A stretch of 64,000 nt of DNA, from assembly GCA_002721305.1 (NCBI GenBank), contig PBKA01000008.1, forward strand, positions 1 to 64,000. Reading direction: 5' to 3'. Position 1 is the first letter of the stretch. Each line of letters starts with the position of its first letter. The notes under the pieces were generated by a model. It was not told the DNA's origin, did not search any database, and saw nothing but the letters and a program-made list of their open reading frames with translations. The translations under genes and the position numbers were made by a program. This document shows, in pieces, positions 19,449 through 27,703 of this stretch. The stretch comes from Acidimicrobiaceae bacterium. Its GTDB lineage: Bacteria; Actinomycetota; Acidimicrobiia; Acidimicrobiales; Poriferisodalaceae.

Positions 19449-19891
19449 CTTGCACCTGCGTCTCTGAAAGTTTCTAGGCTCTTGGCAAGCTCAGAGTCTG
19501 TGATGGAGAGCATCTCCACGGCTAGAACGGCGGCGTTGGCCGAGCCATTAACCGCCACCGTGGCGACGGGAATGCCTCGCGGCATTTGGACGGTTGACAA
19601 CAGTGCATCAAGGCCGTCGCTTATGCCTCCGGAGAGAGGAACGCCGATAACCGGCAAAGTGGTGTGGGCTGAGACGACTCCGGCTAGGTGAGCGGCCATC
19701 CCTGCGCCGCAAATGATTGCGCCGAATCCGTTGGCACGTGCATTGCTGGCAAAATCCGCAACTTGTTCGGGGTTTCGATGAGCGGACATGACATGGACCT
19801 CGTGCTGAACGGCGAAGCGTTCGAGCATCTCTGATGCACCAGCCATCTTGTCGTCGTCTCGGGGCGAACCCATCAGAATGGCGACCTTCAT
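19445..19891 (-). CDS. purE: N5-carboxyaminoimidazole ribonucleotide mutase
   Basis: 148-residue PurE with the nucleotide-binding start ILMGSPRDDDKMAGASEML, the active-site segment HVMSAHRNPEQVADF, and IICGAGMAAHLAGVV. The sequence looks like the bacterial class that uses N5-CAIR made by PurK. No purK is present in the window. It overlaps purD and purB by 4 bases each. Confidence 0.95.
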   Translation of the reverse strand: MKVAILMGSPRDDDKMAGASEMLERFAVQHEVHVMSAHRNPEQVADFASNARANGFGAIICGAGMAAHLAGVVSAHTTLPVIGVPLSGGISDGLDALLSTVQMPRGIPVATVAVNGSANAAVLAVEMLSITDSELAKSLETFRDAGAR

Positions 19892-21141
19892 GTACCTTCC
19901 TCCTGGCCGATTTCTAACTCAATCGAATCACCAATATCGGTTCGATGCTGCATCCCCGGCCAAGAGATGGCTCGTACCGCTTGGTACGCGATATTTCTTG
20001 CTTCGTCCAATGTTTCCCCACGTCCGCATACGTTGAGTACTCGGCCCCCGTCTGTAACTAATTGGTCTTCGTTGTTTGATCCGACACCCGCACAAAACAC
20101 TGTGACGCCCTCGATTGTTCGCGCTTGTTCAATGCCGTCAATCACATCACCTGTTTTCGGAGAGGTGGGGTATCCCTCGCTCGCCAGAACGACAGTGACC
20201 ATTGTGTCCGGGGAAACCGTCGGCCGGCTCTTTAAGTCGCCCATTGCTACCTGCATAAAGATTTCGGCGACATTGCCTTCTAGGCGGGGGAGTATCACCT
20301 GGGTTTCAGGATCACCAAATCGAACGTTGTATTCCAAAAGTTTCGGGCCGTCCGCAGTGAGCATGAATCCTGCAAAGAGGACACCTCTGTAATCAATCTC
20401 ACGTTTCTTCAGTTCTTGGACAGTTGGGTGCACCGCTAGTTCCATCAACTGCTCAAGATCCCCCGAAGTCAGTTCAGGCATTGGGGAGTAACACCCCATC
20501 CCCCCGGTGTTGGGTCCGCGGTCCTGATCACGCAGCCTCTTGTGGTCCTGGGCCGAAGTGGGGATGAGCACCGCCTTCTGCCCATCACACAGCGCAAATA
20601 ACGAAAGTTCGGGACCTCTCAATCCTTCTTCGATGACGATGCTGCGGCCCGCTTCTCCGAATGAGTCACCAGAAAGTTTGTTTCGCGCATCCTCCACTGC
20701 TTCTGCGTACGTGTTTGTGACTAGGACGCCTTTGCCTGCCGCTAATCCATCGGTCTTTACTACGTAGGGTGGGGTGAGCGTTGACAAGAAAGTTGCCGCT
20801 GCGTCTGCTTCGTTGGCGTCGAAGGATGCATAGCGTGCGGTGGGTACTCCGGCAGCGTCAACAAGTTCCTTCATCCAGATTTTGGAACCCTCTAACAGTG
20901 CTCCATCAGACCCAGGGCCGAAAACGAGACATCCTTTTGAACGCAGCTCGTCAGCAAGTCCCTCAACTAGGGGAACTTCGGGACCGATTATGTAGAGATC
21001 TGCTTCTACTTCCGTTGCGGCCGCTCCAGTGCTGCCTTCGATGCCCGGGGAGCCAGGTGTCACAACCACTTCTGCGTGAGTTGAAAGCGTGTGAGCAAGG
21101 GCGTGTTCGCGGCCCCCGGAGCCAATCACACAAACCTTCAT
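19888..21141 (-). CDS. purD: Phosphoribosylamine--glycine ligase (GAR synthetase)
   Basis: About 417 residues from the ATG at 21141, which overlaps the purA stop by 4 bases; the frame itself is open to 21183. The N-terminus [17 protein letters not shown] is diagnostic. ATP-grasp features follow: [15 protein letters not shown], the segment [37 protein letters not shown]. The enzyme couples phosphoribosylamine to glycine. Confidence 0.96.
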   Translation of the reverse strand: MKVCVIGSGGREHALAHTLSTHAEVVVTPGSPGIEGSTGAAATEVEADLYIIGPEVPLVEGLADELRSKGCLVFGPGSDGALLEGSKIWMKELVDAAGVPTARYASFDANEADAAATFLSTLTPPYVVKTDGLAAGKGVLVTNTYAEAVEDARNKLSGDSFGEAGRSIVIEEGLRGPELSLFALCDGQKAVLIPTSAQDHKRLRDQDRGPNTGGMGCYSPMPELTSGDLEQLMELAVHPTVQELKKREIDYRGVLFAGFMLTADGPKLLEYNVRFGDPETQVILPRLEGNVAEIFMQVAMGDLKSRPTVSPDTMVTVVLASEGYPTSPKTGDVIDGIEQARTIEGVTVFCAGVGSNNEDQLVTDGGRVLNVCGRGETLDEARNIAYQAVRAISWPGMQHRTDIGDSIELEIGQEEGT

Positions 21142-22418
21142 GCGGCGAACCGCAAATACTGCTCGCGTCCTGGACCCACGCACACAAATCGGATCGGGAC
21201 ACCCATCTGGCGTTCGAGAAACGATATATATTCGACTGCCTCTCTCGGAAGGTCTTTACGATCCGTTGCCCCGGACAGGTCCTGTTTCCACCCTGGGAAT
21301 TCGGCATATACAGGAACTGCTTTGTCGTGCATACGTCTCAGGTGAGGAAGATATTCATAACGTTCACCCTCGACGTCGTACGCGACGCACACTTTGATGG
21401 TTTCGAGTTCGTCGAGAACATCTAACTTGGTGAGGGCAATTTCCGTGCAAGCGTTAAGTCGCACGGCTTGACGGGCCATGACGGCGTCAAACCAGCCGAC
21501 GCGGCGTCGACGTCCCGTGTTGGTCCCATATTCTTGACCGACGTCAACAAGGTGTTCTCCGACCGCGTCGTCTAATTCAGTTACGAACGGGCCCGCACCT
21601 ACGCGGGTCAAATAGGCCTTGGCAATTCCGATTACTTGGTCGATTGCGCCCGGGCCAATTCCCGCACCAACGAGGGCATAGCCCGCGACGGGGTTCGAAG
21701 AGGTTACGAACGGATAGGTTCCGTGGTCCAAGTCGAGGAACGTTGCCTGAGCTCCTTCGAAAAGAACTCGCTGCCCTGCATGCAAAGCCTCGTGTAGGTG
21801 CCCCACCGTGTCGCCTATGTACGGCGCGACTCTTGGGGCGATGTCTCGAATTAATTCTTCTGCTAACTGATCAGGGTCAACCCCTTTATGCCCATGGATG
21901 TCACGAAGAATCACATTCCTCTCCGCTAGGGCACTGCGCAAACGCGCCCTTAGGTGGGCGGGGTCAAGTAAGTCTTCGACGCGTATTCCCACCCGCGAAG
22001 CCTTATCGGCGTAGGCCGGGCCGATCCCTCGTTTTGTAGTATCGAGTTTGTTGTCACCCAACTGACTTTCGGCTAACTCATCAAGAATTTGGTGGTATGG
22101 GAGAACCAGATGTGCTTGTGGGCTCAACATGAGGCGCTGACAGTTGACGCCCTTAGCGGTCAAGATGTCAATCTCGGCCAACAAAACATATGGGTCTACC
22201 ACTACGCCGTTGCCAATAATCGGGATCACGTGGTCATACAAGATTCCGCTCGGAACGAGTTGTAATTTGAAGACCTCGTCGTCAACAACGAGTGTGTGCC
22301 CTGCGTTGTGGCCGCCCTGGTATCGCACAACATGGGCGCACTCTTTGGCCACTATGTCGACAACTCGTCCCTTGCCTTCATCACCCCATTGGGTCCCGAC
22401 CACAATTGATCCCGGCAC
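21138..22418 (-). CDS. purA: Adenylosuccinate synthetase
   Basis: 426-residue GTP-dependent enzyme joining IMP and aspartate. The P-loop-like start [19 protein letters not shown], then [38 protein letters not shown] and [15 protein letters not shown] are all present. It starts with GTG at 22418, with GGAG about 8 bases upstream. It is the first gene of the purine operon, 117 bases after hspR, and an inverted repeat sits immediately before it at 22430-22448. Confidence 0.96.
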   Translation of the reverse strand: MPGSIVVGTQWGDEGKGRVVDIVAKECAHVVRYQGGHNAGHTLVVDDEVFKLQLVPSGILYDHVIPIIGNGVVVDPYVLLAEIDILTAKGVNCQRLMLSPQAHLVLPYHQILDELAESQLGDNKLDTTKRGIGPAYADKASRVGIRVEDLLDPAHLRARLRSALAERNVILRDIHGHKGVDPDQLAEELIRDIAPRVAPYIGDTVGHLHEALHAGQRVLFEGAQATFLDLDHGTYPFVTSSNPVAGYALVGAGIGPGAIDQVIGIAKAYLTRVGAGPFVTELDDAVGEHLVDVGQEYGTNTGRRRRVGWFDAVMARQAVRLNACTEIALTKLDVLDELETIKVCVAYDVEGERYEYLPHLRRMHDKAVPVYAEFPGWKQDLSGATDRKDLPREAVEYISFLERQMGVPIRFVCVGPGREQYLRFAA

Positions 22419-22429
22419 GGACTACTCCA

Positions 22430-22448
22430 AACGTCATCTGTTGACGTT
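22430..22448. promoter_or_regulatory. Inverted repeat before purA (candidate operator)
   Basis: A perfect 7-bp inverted repeat, AACGTCA and TGACGTT separated by TCTGT, lies 11 to 30 bases before the purA GTG. Its place between hspR and the first purine gene suits a transcription-factor operator or an RNA hairpin near the ribosome-binding region. No known purine regulator site was recognised in it. Confidence 0.45.
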
Positions 22449-22535
22449 GTCAGATCCTAATTGCGAAAGCTGACTTTTCTGGGATGAATTAAAGGCCGGC
22501 CCTCTTTTCTTGGATGTATGGCCTCATGAATCGGG

Positions 22536-22934
22536 TCAACGGCGACGTCTCGGGTCGAGCCATGGGATAACCGATTGCTGGAGAGGTACTAAATCCCTCC
22601 GATACTGACGATGGGTTTCCATCAGGGTTGCGCTTGCCGCCGCTTGGAGTTCACGCATTTCTGCTTCAAGTTGCAACACCCGATGTTCAAGATCAAGCAC
22701 GCGTTTGACCCCAGCCAAATTCAAGCCTTCATTAGTTAGTTCTTGGATTCGCCGAAGCAATGCAATGTCTACATCGCTGTATCTGCGGCTACCGCCAGGG
22801 GTACGGGCTGGTTCTACCAAACCTTTACGTTCATAGATCCGGAGCGTTTGGGCGTGAACCCCGGCAAGTTCAGCCGCGACGGAAATCACGTACACCGCTC
22901 GAGCTGGATCAGGTGTCGATGAGATTGGGCCCAT
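22536..22934 (-). CDS. hspR: MerR-family heat-shock repressor HspR
   Basis: 132-residue repressor. The MerR-type helix-turn-helix reads VISVAAELAGVHAQTLRIYERKGLV followed by RTPGGSRRYSDVDIALLRRI, and a coiled-coil helix (VLDLEHRVLQLEAEMRELQ) follows. HspR binds HAIR sites and represses the dnaK operon, using DnaK as co-repressor in studied actinobacteria. It is the last gene of dnaK-grpE-dnaJ-hspR, two bases after dnaJ, with an arginine-rich C-terminus. Confidence 0.93.
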   Translation of the reverse strand: MGPISSTPDPARAVYVISVAAELAGVHAQTLRIYERKGLVEPARTPGGSRRYSDVDIALLRRIQELTNEGLNLAGVKRVLDLEHRVLQLEAEMRELQAAASATLMETHRQYRRDLVPLQQSVIPWLDPRRRR

Positions 22935-22936
22935 GC

Positions 22937-23848
22937 TTAACTCTCCTCCTTGACATCGTCGCGAGGGGACCAGTCGGTTACCTCTCGCAACGCTTCAATT
23001 GCTGCTCTTTCTTTTGGGGCTAGCTCTTTCGGTACAACAATTTCGACCGTTACGAGCAAATCGCCTTTCGCTTTTGCGGTTTGGACGCCTCGTCCCTTCA
23101 CTCGAAAAGTCGTTCCGGATTTTGTACCTTCTGGAATCTTTAACGTCACCGTAGAGTGATCGTAAGTGGGAATCTTAATTTCAGAACCGAGCGCAGCTTC
23201 AGGAAATGTGACGGGGATAAGTAACGTCAAATGTTGACCCTTTCGACCAAACATTGGGTCGGGAGCCACTTCGACAACCACATAGAGATCGCCGTTGGGG
23301 CCGCCGTTGCGCCCCGCTCCACCTTTCCCAGCTAGACGGATCCGCTGGCCGGTATCGACCCCAGCTGGAATTCTCACCTTTGCTTGGCGACGGTCCCCGT
23401 TTGTAGAACCACTAAGCATCACGTTTGTTGTGATGCCGTCAATGGCGTCTCGAAAGCCGAGGTGTATGCGGGTTTCTTGGTCTACTCCGCGAATCGGAAC
23501 TGGTCCGCGCTGCCCGCGACCAAACAGATTTCCAAACATTCCACTTAGATCGTCAAAATCTTCAAAGTGAACGTTGAATCCGTCTGAACCGGAGGCGAAA
23601 CCACCCATAGCTGAAGGTCCTAAGCGGCGCGCTTCGTCATATTCTTCGCGCTTCGTCTCATCTCCTAGAACGTCATAAGCAGCAGAAACTTCCTTGAAAC
23701 GATCCTCATTGCCGCCTTTAGCATCGGGATGATGGGAGCGCGCGAGTTTTCGATAAGCCTTTGTTATCTCTTTAGCTGAAGCGTTTGATGAGACCCCGAG
23801 GACTGCGTAGTAGTCCTTCTCAAACCATTCACGCTGGACCGTCATCAT
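22937..23848 (-). CDS. DnaJ-family co-chaperone without zinc domain
   Basis: 303-residue Hsp40. The J domain occupies residues about 10-75 with the HPD motif in ARSHHPDAKGG. It is followed by a Gly/Phe-rich linker (GGFASGSDGFNVHFEDFDDLSGMFGNLFGRG) and two beta domains (IRLAGKGGAGRNGGPNGDLYV, FRVKGRG). The CxxCxGxG zinc repeats of DnaJ are absent; there is no cysteine in the protein. It is therefore of the CbpA or class B type although it occupies the dnaJ slot of the heat-shock operon. It lies 27 bases after grpE. Confidence 0.92.
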   Translation of the reverse strand: MMTVQREWFEKDYYAVLGVSSNASAKEITKAYRKLARSHHPDAKGGNEDRFKEVSAAYDVLGDETKREEYDEARRLGPSAMGGFASGSDGFNVHFEDFDDLSGMFGNLFGRGQRGPVPIRGVDQETRIHLGFRDAIDGITTNVMLSGSTNGDRRQAKVRIPAGVDTGQRIRLAGKGGAGRNGGPNGDLYVVVEVAPDPMFGRKGQHLTLLIPVTFPEAALGSEIKIPTYDHSTVTLKIPEGTKSGTTFRVKGRGVQTAKAKGDLLVTVEIVVPKELAPKERAAIEALREVTDWSPRDDVKEES

Positions 23849-23875
23849 TCACCTCCCTACTACGACTAGCTCCAA

Positions 23876-24433
23876 TTACTGGCTGCTCACCTTTACCATT
23901 GCGGGACGAAGAATCGACTCGCCCCACCGATAACCGGCCCGGAGCTCTTCGACGACTACTTGCTCGTCTCCTCCCCCGCTTTCGAAGGACATTGCCTCGT
24001 GCAGGGTCGGGTCAAACGGGACTCCTAACACTTCGATACGCGCCAAACCGTTATTGGCGAGAACCGTTTCGAGCGCATTCCGGATGGGCGTTATTTCATC
24101 GAGCCCTTGGGCTGTGGCAGCATCACACGCGTCGAGGACAGGCAGAAGGGCTTCCACTATCCGGGAAATTCCGTGTGAAATTCGTTGCTCAGCTTCTTTT
24201 GAGCTACGGCGACGAAAGTTTTCGAACTCCGCCTGAAGCCTTTGCAGCGAATCGCGAAAGTCGTCCCGTTCAGCAGCAACAGTTTCCAAGGATTCGACTA
24301 GGTCCTCCACTGAGAGTGGGACATCCTCTGATGCCTCTGAAGACTCTTGCCCTGGGTTCATGGGGAAGGACTCGTCTTCTACTTCAAGTTCGAGGGCTTC
24401 CTGCTCGGGTTGATCGGTCCCTTCGTCTTTCAC
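23876..24433 (-). CDS. grpE: Nucleotide exchange factor GrpE
   Basis: 185-residue DnaK exchange factor. The first 45 or so residues are very acidic and probably disordered. A long coiled coil follows ([31 protein letters not shown]), and then the beta domain with [14 protein letters not shown] and [13 protein letters not shown]. Its start overlaps the end of dnaK by 4 bases. Confidence 0.95.
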   Translation of the reverse strand: MKDEGTDQPEQEALELEVEDESFPMNPGQESSEASEDVPLSVEDLVESLETVAAERDDFRDSLQRLQAEFENFRRRSSKEAEQRISHGISRIVEALLPVLDACDAATAQGLDEITPIRNALETVLANNGLARIEVLGVPFDPTLHEAMSFESGGGDEQVVVEELRAGYRWGESILRPAMVKVSSQ

Positions 24434-26256
24434 TGGTCTTCGTCGATGATTTCAGCGTCAACCACGTCCTCGCCCTCGCCTGATTGATCCGGGGAAGCAT
24501 CGCCGCTCTGTTGAGCAGCGGACTCATACAGCTTTTGGCTGAACGACTGGCTGACTGCCGTCAATTCTTCCGAAGCCTTACGAATTGCTTCCACGTCTTC
24601 GTTTTCGTCTTCGAGTGTCTCTTTGAGCTTCGCCAAAGTGCCTTCGACCTCGGCTTTGTCTTCGTCGGAAACATTTTCGGCTTGGTCCGACAGGAGTTTC
24701 TCTATTTGGTAGACCAACGCGTCGGCGTTGTTCCGAACTTCAGCTGCTTCGCGACGTTGACGATCTTCCTCTGCGTGGGACTCGGCGTCCTTCACCATTT
24801 TGTCGATATCGTCATCGCTCAAATTGGATTGGCCGCTGATGGTGATCGACTGTTCTTTGTCTGTTGCCCGGTCTTTTGCGGACACGTTCACAATTCCGTT
24901 GGCGTCGATGTCAAACGTGACTTCAATCTGCGGCACCCCCCGCGGCGCGGGCGGAAGATCGACCAGTTGAAATTTGCCCAAAGTTTTGTTCCCGGACGCC
25001 ATTTCTCGTTCTCCTTGCAGGACGTGTATTTCTACCGACGGCTGCATGTCATCGGCGGTGGTGAAAACTTCGGTGCGTTTTGTCGGGATAGTTGTGTTGC
25101 GTTCTATCAGTTTTGTCATAACACCTCCCTTGGTCTCGATACCGAGACTCAACGGGGTGACATCGAGAAGAAGGACATCTTTCACGTCGCCCTTCAAAAC
25201 ACCGGCTTGGATGGCGGCTCCTACTGCGACTACTTCGTCGGGGTTCACTCCTTTGTGAGGTTCCTTGCCGGCGATTTCCAGGACAAGTTCCTGCACCGCT
25301 GGCATGCGTGTTGATCCTCCCACCATGATCACATGGTCAATTTGGTTCGAACTCAAACTCGCGTCGTCTATTGCCTGTTTGAAAGGTGCCCTACATCTAT
25401 CGACCAAGTCAGCTGTGATCTCTTGGAACTTGGCTCTGCTTAACTCATAGTCAAGATGCAATGGGCCGCTGTCGGTAGCGGTGATGAACGGAAGATTGAT
25501 TTGTGTTGTTTGCTTAGAAGACAAATCTTTCTTGGCTTGCTCGCCGGCTTCCTTGAGGCGTTGGAGCGCCATAGGGTCAGCTTTAAGATCCACCCCGTGG
25601 TCGCCTTTGAAGGAATCGGCTAGCCAATCGATCACTCTTTCGTCCCAGTCATCGCCACCTAGTCGGGTGTCACCGGCGGTCGATTTGACTTCGAAAACCC
25701 CGTCTCCGATCTCTAGGACTGAAACGTCGAAGGTGCCACCGCCCAGGTCAAATACCAAGATGGTCTGGTCATCTGATTCTTTGTCCAAGCCATAGGCAAG
25801 TGCTGCGGCAGTCGGTTCATTGATTATTCGCAGTACCTCAAGGCCCGCAATTTGTCCTGCTTCTTTCGTGGCTGTTCGTTGTGCGTCATCGAAATAGGCG
25901 GGGACTGTAATAACAGCTTCAGTTACTTCGTCTCCAAGATATTGCTCTGCGTCTCTCTTGAGTTTCTGTAGGACTCTGGCGGCTATCTCTTGAGGCGTAT
26001 AGGACTTATCGTCAATTTCAACTGTCCAATTCGTCCCGATATGTCTTTTAACGGATGCGAGTGTTCGATCGGGGTTGGTGACAGCCTGTCTTTTGGCTAC
26101 TTCACCGGTTAACACTTCACCGTTTTTGGAAAATCCGACTATTGACGGAGTGGTTCGGTCTCCTTCAGCGTTTGCGATCACGGTGGGTTCGCCACCTTCC
26201 ATTGCTGAAACAACCGAGTTCGTGGTTCCTAGGTCTATACCGACTGCCTTGGGCAT
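24430..26256 (-). CDS. dnaK: Hsp70 chaperone DnaK
   Basis: 608-residue Hsp70. The ATPase domain has the phosphate motifs [19 protein letters not shown] and [17 protein letters not shown], the proline-switch region [11 protein letters not shown] and [11 protein letters not shown]. The substrate domain begins after [14 protein letters not shown], and the protein ends in the acidic [13 protein letters not shown]. It heads the dnaK-grpE-dnaJ-hspR operon. The divergent spacer to gpmA contains HAIR-like half sites. Confidence 0.97.
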   Translation of the reverse strand: MPKAVGIDLGTTNSVVSAMEGGEPTVIANAEGDRTTPSIVGFSKNGEVLTGEVAKRQAVTNPDRTLASVKRHIGTNWTVEIDDKSYTPQEIAARVLQKLKRDAEQYLGDEVTEAVITVPAYFDDAQRTATKEAGQIAGLEVLRIINEPTAAALAYGLDKESDDQTILVFDLGGGTFDVSVLEIGDGVFEVKSTAGDTRLGGDDWDERVIDWLADSFKGDHGVDLKADPMALQRLKEAGEQAKKDLSSKQTTQINLPFITATDSGPLHLDYELSRAKFQEITADLVDRCRAPFKQAIDDASLSSNQIDHVIMVGGSTRMPAVQELVLEIAGKEPHKGVNPDEVVAVGAAIQAGVLKGDVKDVLLLDVTPLSLGIETKGGVMTKLIERNTTIPTKRTEVFTTADDMQPSVEIHVLQGEREMASGNKTLGKFQLVDLPPAPRGVPQIEVTFDIDANGIVNVSAKDRATDKEQSITISGQSNLSDDDIDKMVKDAESHAEEDRQRREAAEVRNNADALVYQIEKLLSDQAENVSDEDKAEVEGTLAKLKETLEDENEDVEAIRKASEELTAVSQSFSQKLYESAAQQSGDASPDQSGEGEDVVDAEIIDEDQ

Positions 26257-26355
26257 TAAGAGTCTCCTGCTGTGGGGATTTGGTCAGGTTGTCACTCAAA
26301 CGCTTAGTTTTCAGTGTATTGCAACTGTTTAGACGTTCGAGGATCTACCATCATA

Positions 26356-26382
26356 AAAGTTGAGTGTTATATTTACAACTTT
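26356..26382. promoter_or_regulatory. Candidate HspR (HAIR-like) operator upstream of dnaK
   Basis: The spacer between dnaK (minus) and gpmA (plus) contains a perfect 7-bp inverted repeat, AAAGTTG and CAACTTT, separated by 13 bases. Within it, GTTGAGT-N7-TTACAAC resembles the HAIR consensus CTTGAGT-N7-ACTCAAG in spacing but only partly in bases. A further half site, ACTCAAA, lies at 26294-26300. The presence of hspR in the operon makes HspR the obvious candidate regulator, but the match is imperfect. Confidence 0.4.
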
Positions 26383-26437
26383 CTTATACAAATTATTTTG
26401 GGAGATCGCTTCGGGGTGTCCGACTAAGGTGCAAATT

Positions 26438-27154
26438 ATGGTCAATAAGGCCGCTCGGCTCATCCTGCTCCGGCACGGCGAAAGTCAATGGAACCTCGAG
26501 AACCGATTCACGGGCTGGTTTGATGTCAACCTGACTGATAAGGGCGTCCAAGAAGCTGTCGATGCCGGACAATTGTTGCTTTCATCAGGATTAGTTCCCG
26601 ATGTCGTCCACACCTCATTACAAACGCGAGCCATACTGACCGCAAATTTGGCGTTAACTGAGTGCGAACGACCTTGGATTCCCGTGCGACGAAGTTGGCG
26701 ACTCAATGAACGTCATTACGGTGCTCTCACGGGCCTCAACAAACAACAAACCAAAGACCTCCACGGAGAGGAAAAGGTTCAACAGTGGCGGCGGAGTTAC
26801 TCCACCCGTCCACCATCCATGCCTGAAGATCACCCCCACAACCCCAACACAGACGTGCGATACCGCTCAGTTCCTGAAGATCTTCTGCCCAACACCGAAT
26901 GTTTGGCAGATGTCGTCGACCGCCTGGTCCCTTATTGGGAGGGTCCAATCACTGAGGACCTCGACTCCTACAACACAGTTCTTGTGGCAGCCCACGGGAA
27001 CAGCCTTAGAGCATTGGTCAAACATCTCGACGGAATGTCCGATACTGAAGTACTAAATCTCGACATACCCACTGGGGCACCCATCGTGTACGAACTCGAC
27101 GCAAACCTTTCGCCATCTGAATCGGTTCCCGTCTCTGAGCGCTATTTGACCTGA
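26438..27154 (+). CDS. gpmA: 2,3-bisphosphoglycerate-dependent phosphoglycerate mutase
   Basis: 238-residue glycolytic enzyme interconverting 3- and 2-phosphoglycerate. The catalytic His motif LLRHGESQWNLENRFTGW is at the N-terminus, with ERHYGALTGLNKQQT and the second active-site His in VLVAAHGNSLRALVKHL. The ATG at 26438 has AAGGTG about 6 bases before it; the frame is open to 26360 but the extra residues are not family-like. It is transcribed away from dnaK. Confidence 0.95.
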   Translation: MVNKAARLILLRHGESQWNLENRFTGWFDVNLTDKGVQEAVDAGQLLLSSGLVPDVVHTSLQTRAILTANLALTECERPWIPVRRSWRLNERHYGALTGLNKQQTKDLHGEEKVQQWRRSYSTRPPSMPEDHPHNPNTDVRYRSVPEDLLPNTECLADVVDRLVPYWEGPITEDLDSYNTVLVAAHGNSLRALVKHLDGMSDTEVLNLDIPTGAPIVYELDANLSPSESVPVSERYLT

Positions 27155-27178
27155 AAGCAGCTCACGGGGAAGTACCAG

Positions 27179-27520
27179 TTAGAGGGCATCAACGCCGCGT
27201 TCGCCGGTTCGTATACGAATGACGCTTTCTACATCAGTAACCCAACCTTTGCCATCACCAATTTTTTCGGTTCGGGCCGCCTCAACGAGACAATCCACTA
27301 CCCGATCCGTGTCGGCCGAATCGACCAATATTTCAACCCTGACTTTCGGGATGAAATCAACGTGATATTCCGTACCTCGGTACGTCTCGGTGTGACCGCC
27401 TTGGCGGCCAAACCCCCGCACTTCGGACGCCGTTAAACCTTGAACATTGGTGTCCTGCAACGCCTCAACAACCGCTTCAAGCCGGTGGGGCTTAATTACC
27501 GCTGTCACCAAACGAACCAT
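27179..27520 (-). CDS. PII nitrogen regulatory protein
   Basis: 113-residue trimeric PII signal protein that senses 2-oxoglutarate and ATP/ADP. The T-loop with the modifiable Tyr is in RGTEYHVDFIPKVRVEILV, and the B and C loops are EKIGDGKGWVTDVESVIRIRTGE. GGAGG lies a few bases before its ATG. It stands alone here: no amtB, glnD or glutamine synthetase gene is adjacent, so its targets cannot be deduced. It is convergent with gpmA. Confidence 0.92.
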   Translation of the reverse strand: MVRLVTAVIKPHRLEAVVEALQDTNVQGLTASEVRGFGRQGGHTETYRGTEYHVDFIPKVRVEILVDSADTDRVVDCLVEAARTEKIGDGKGWVTDVESVIRIRTGERGVDAL

Positions 27521-27703
27521 GCGAGGCCTCCGTGATTAGTTTCTACGTACCAACCTTGTCACGTAAGAAAGAACACGGCCAGCGTCAGAGTTGCAAAGAC
27601 GGTCAGCAAATAGCGACTTAGCCATCAAGGGAAGTGCTCTCGGACCGTCAACAATAAACTTCGCACGACTCAGAGACCGCTTTCCTAGATCTCAATCCTG
27701 TTC

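Noticed and set aside
23785-24483. A 232-codon Leu/Arg-rich plus-strand frame over dnaJ and grpE
   Set aside because: It covers the start of dnaJ and the whole of grpE antisense and shows no start signal or motif.
24484-25314. A 276-codon open frame antisense to dnaK
   Set aside because: It lies wholly opposite the well-conserved dnaK, its product is Phe/Val/Leu rich without any family motif, and it has no own Shine-Dalgarno sequence. It is a shadow of dnaK codon usage.
27533-27622. A 29-codon minus-strand frame (MAKSLFADRL...) just upstream of the PII gene
   Set aside because: It is too short, with no clear Shine-Dalgarno sequence or conservation evidence; treated as chance.
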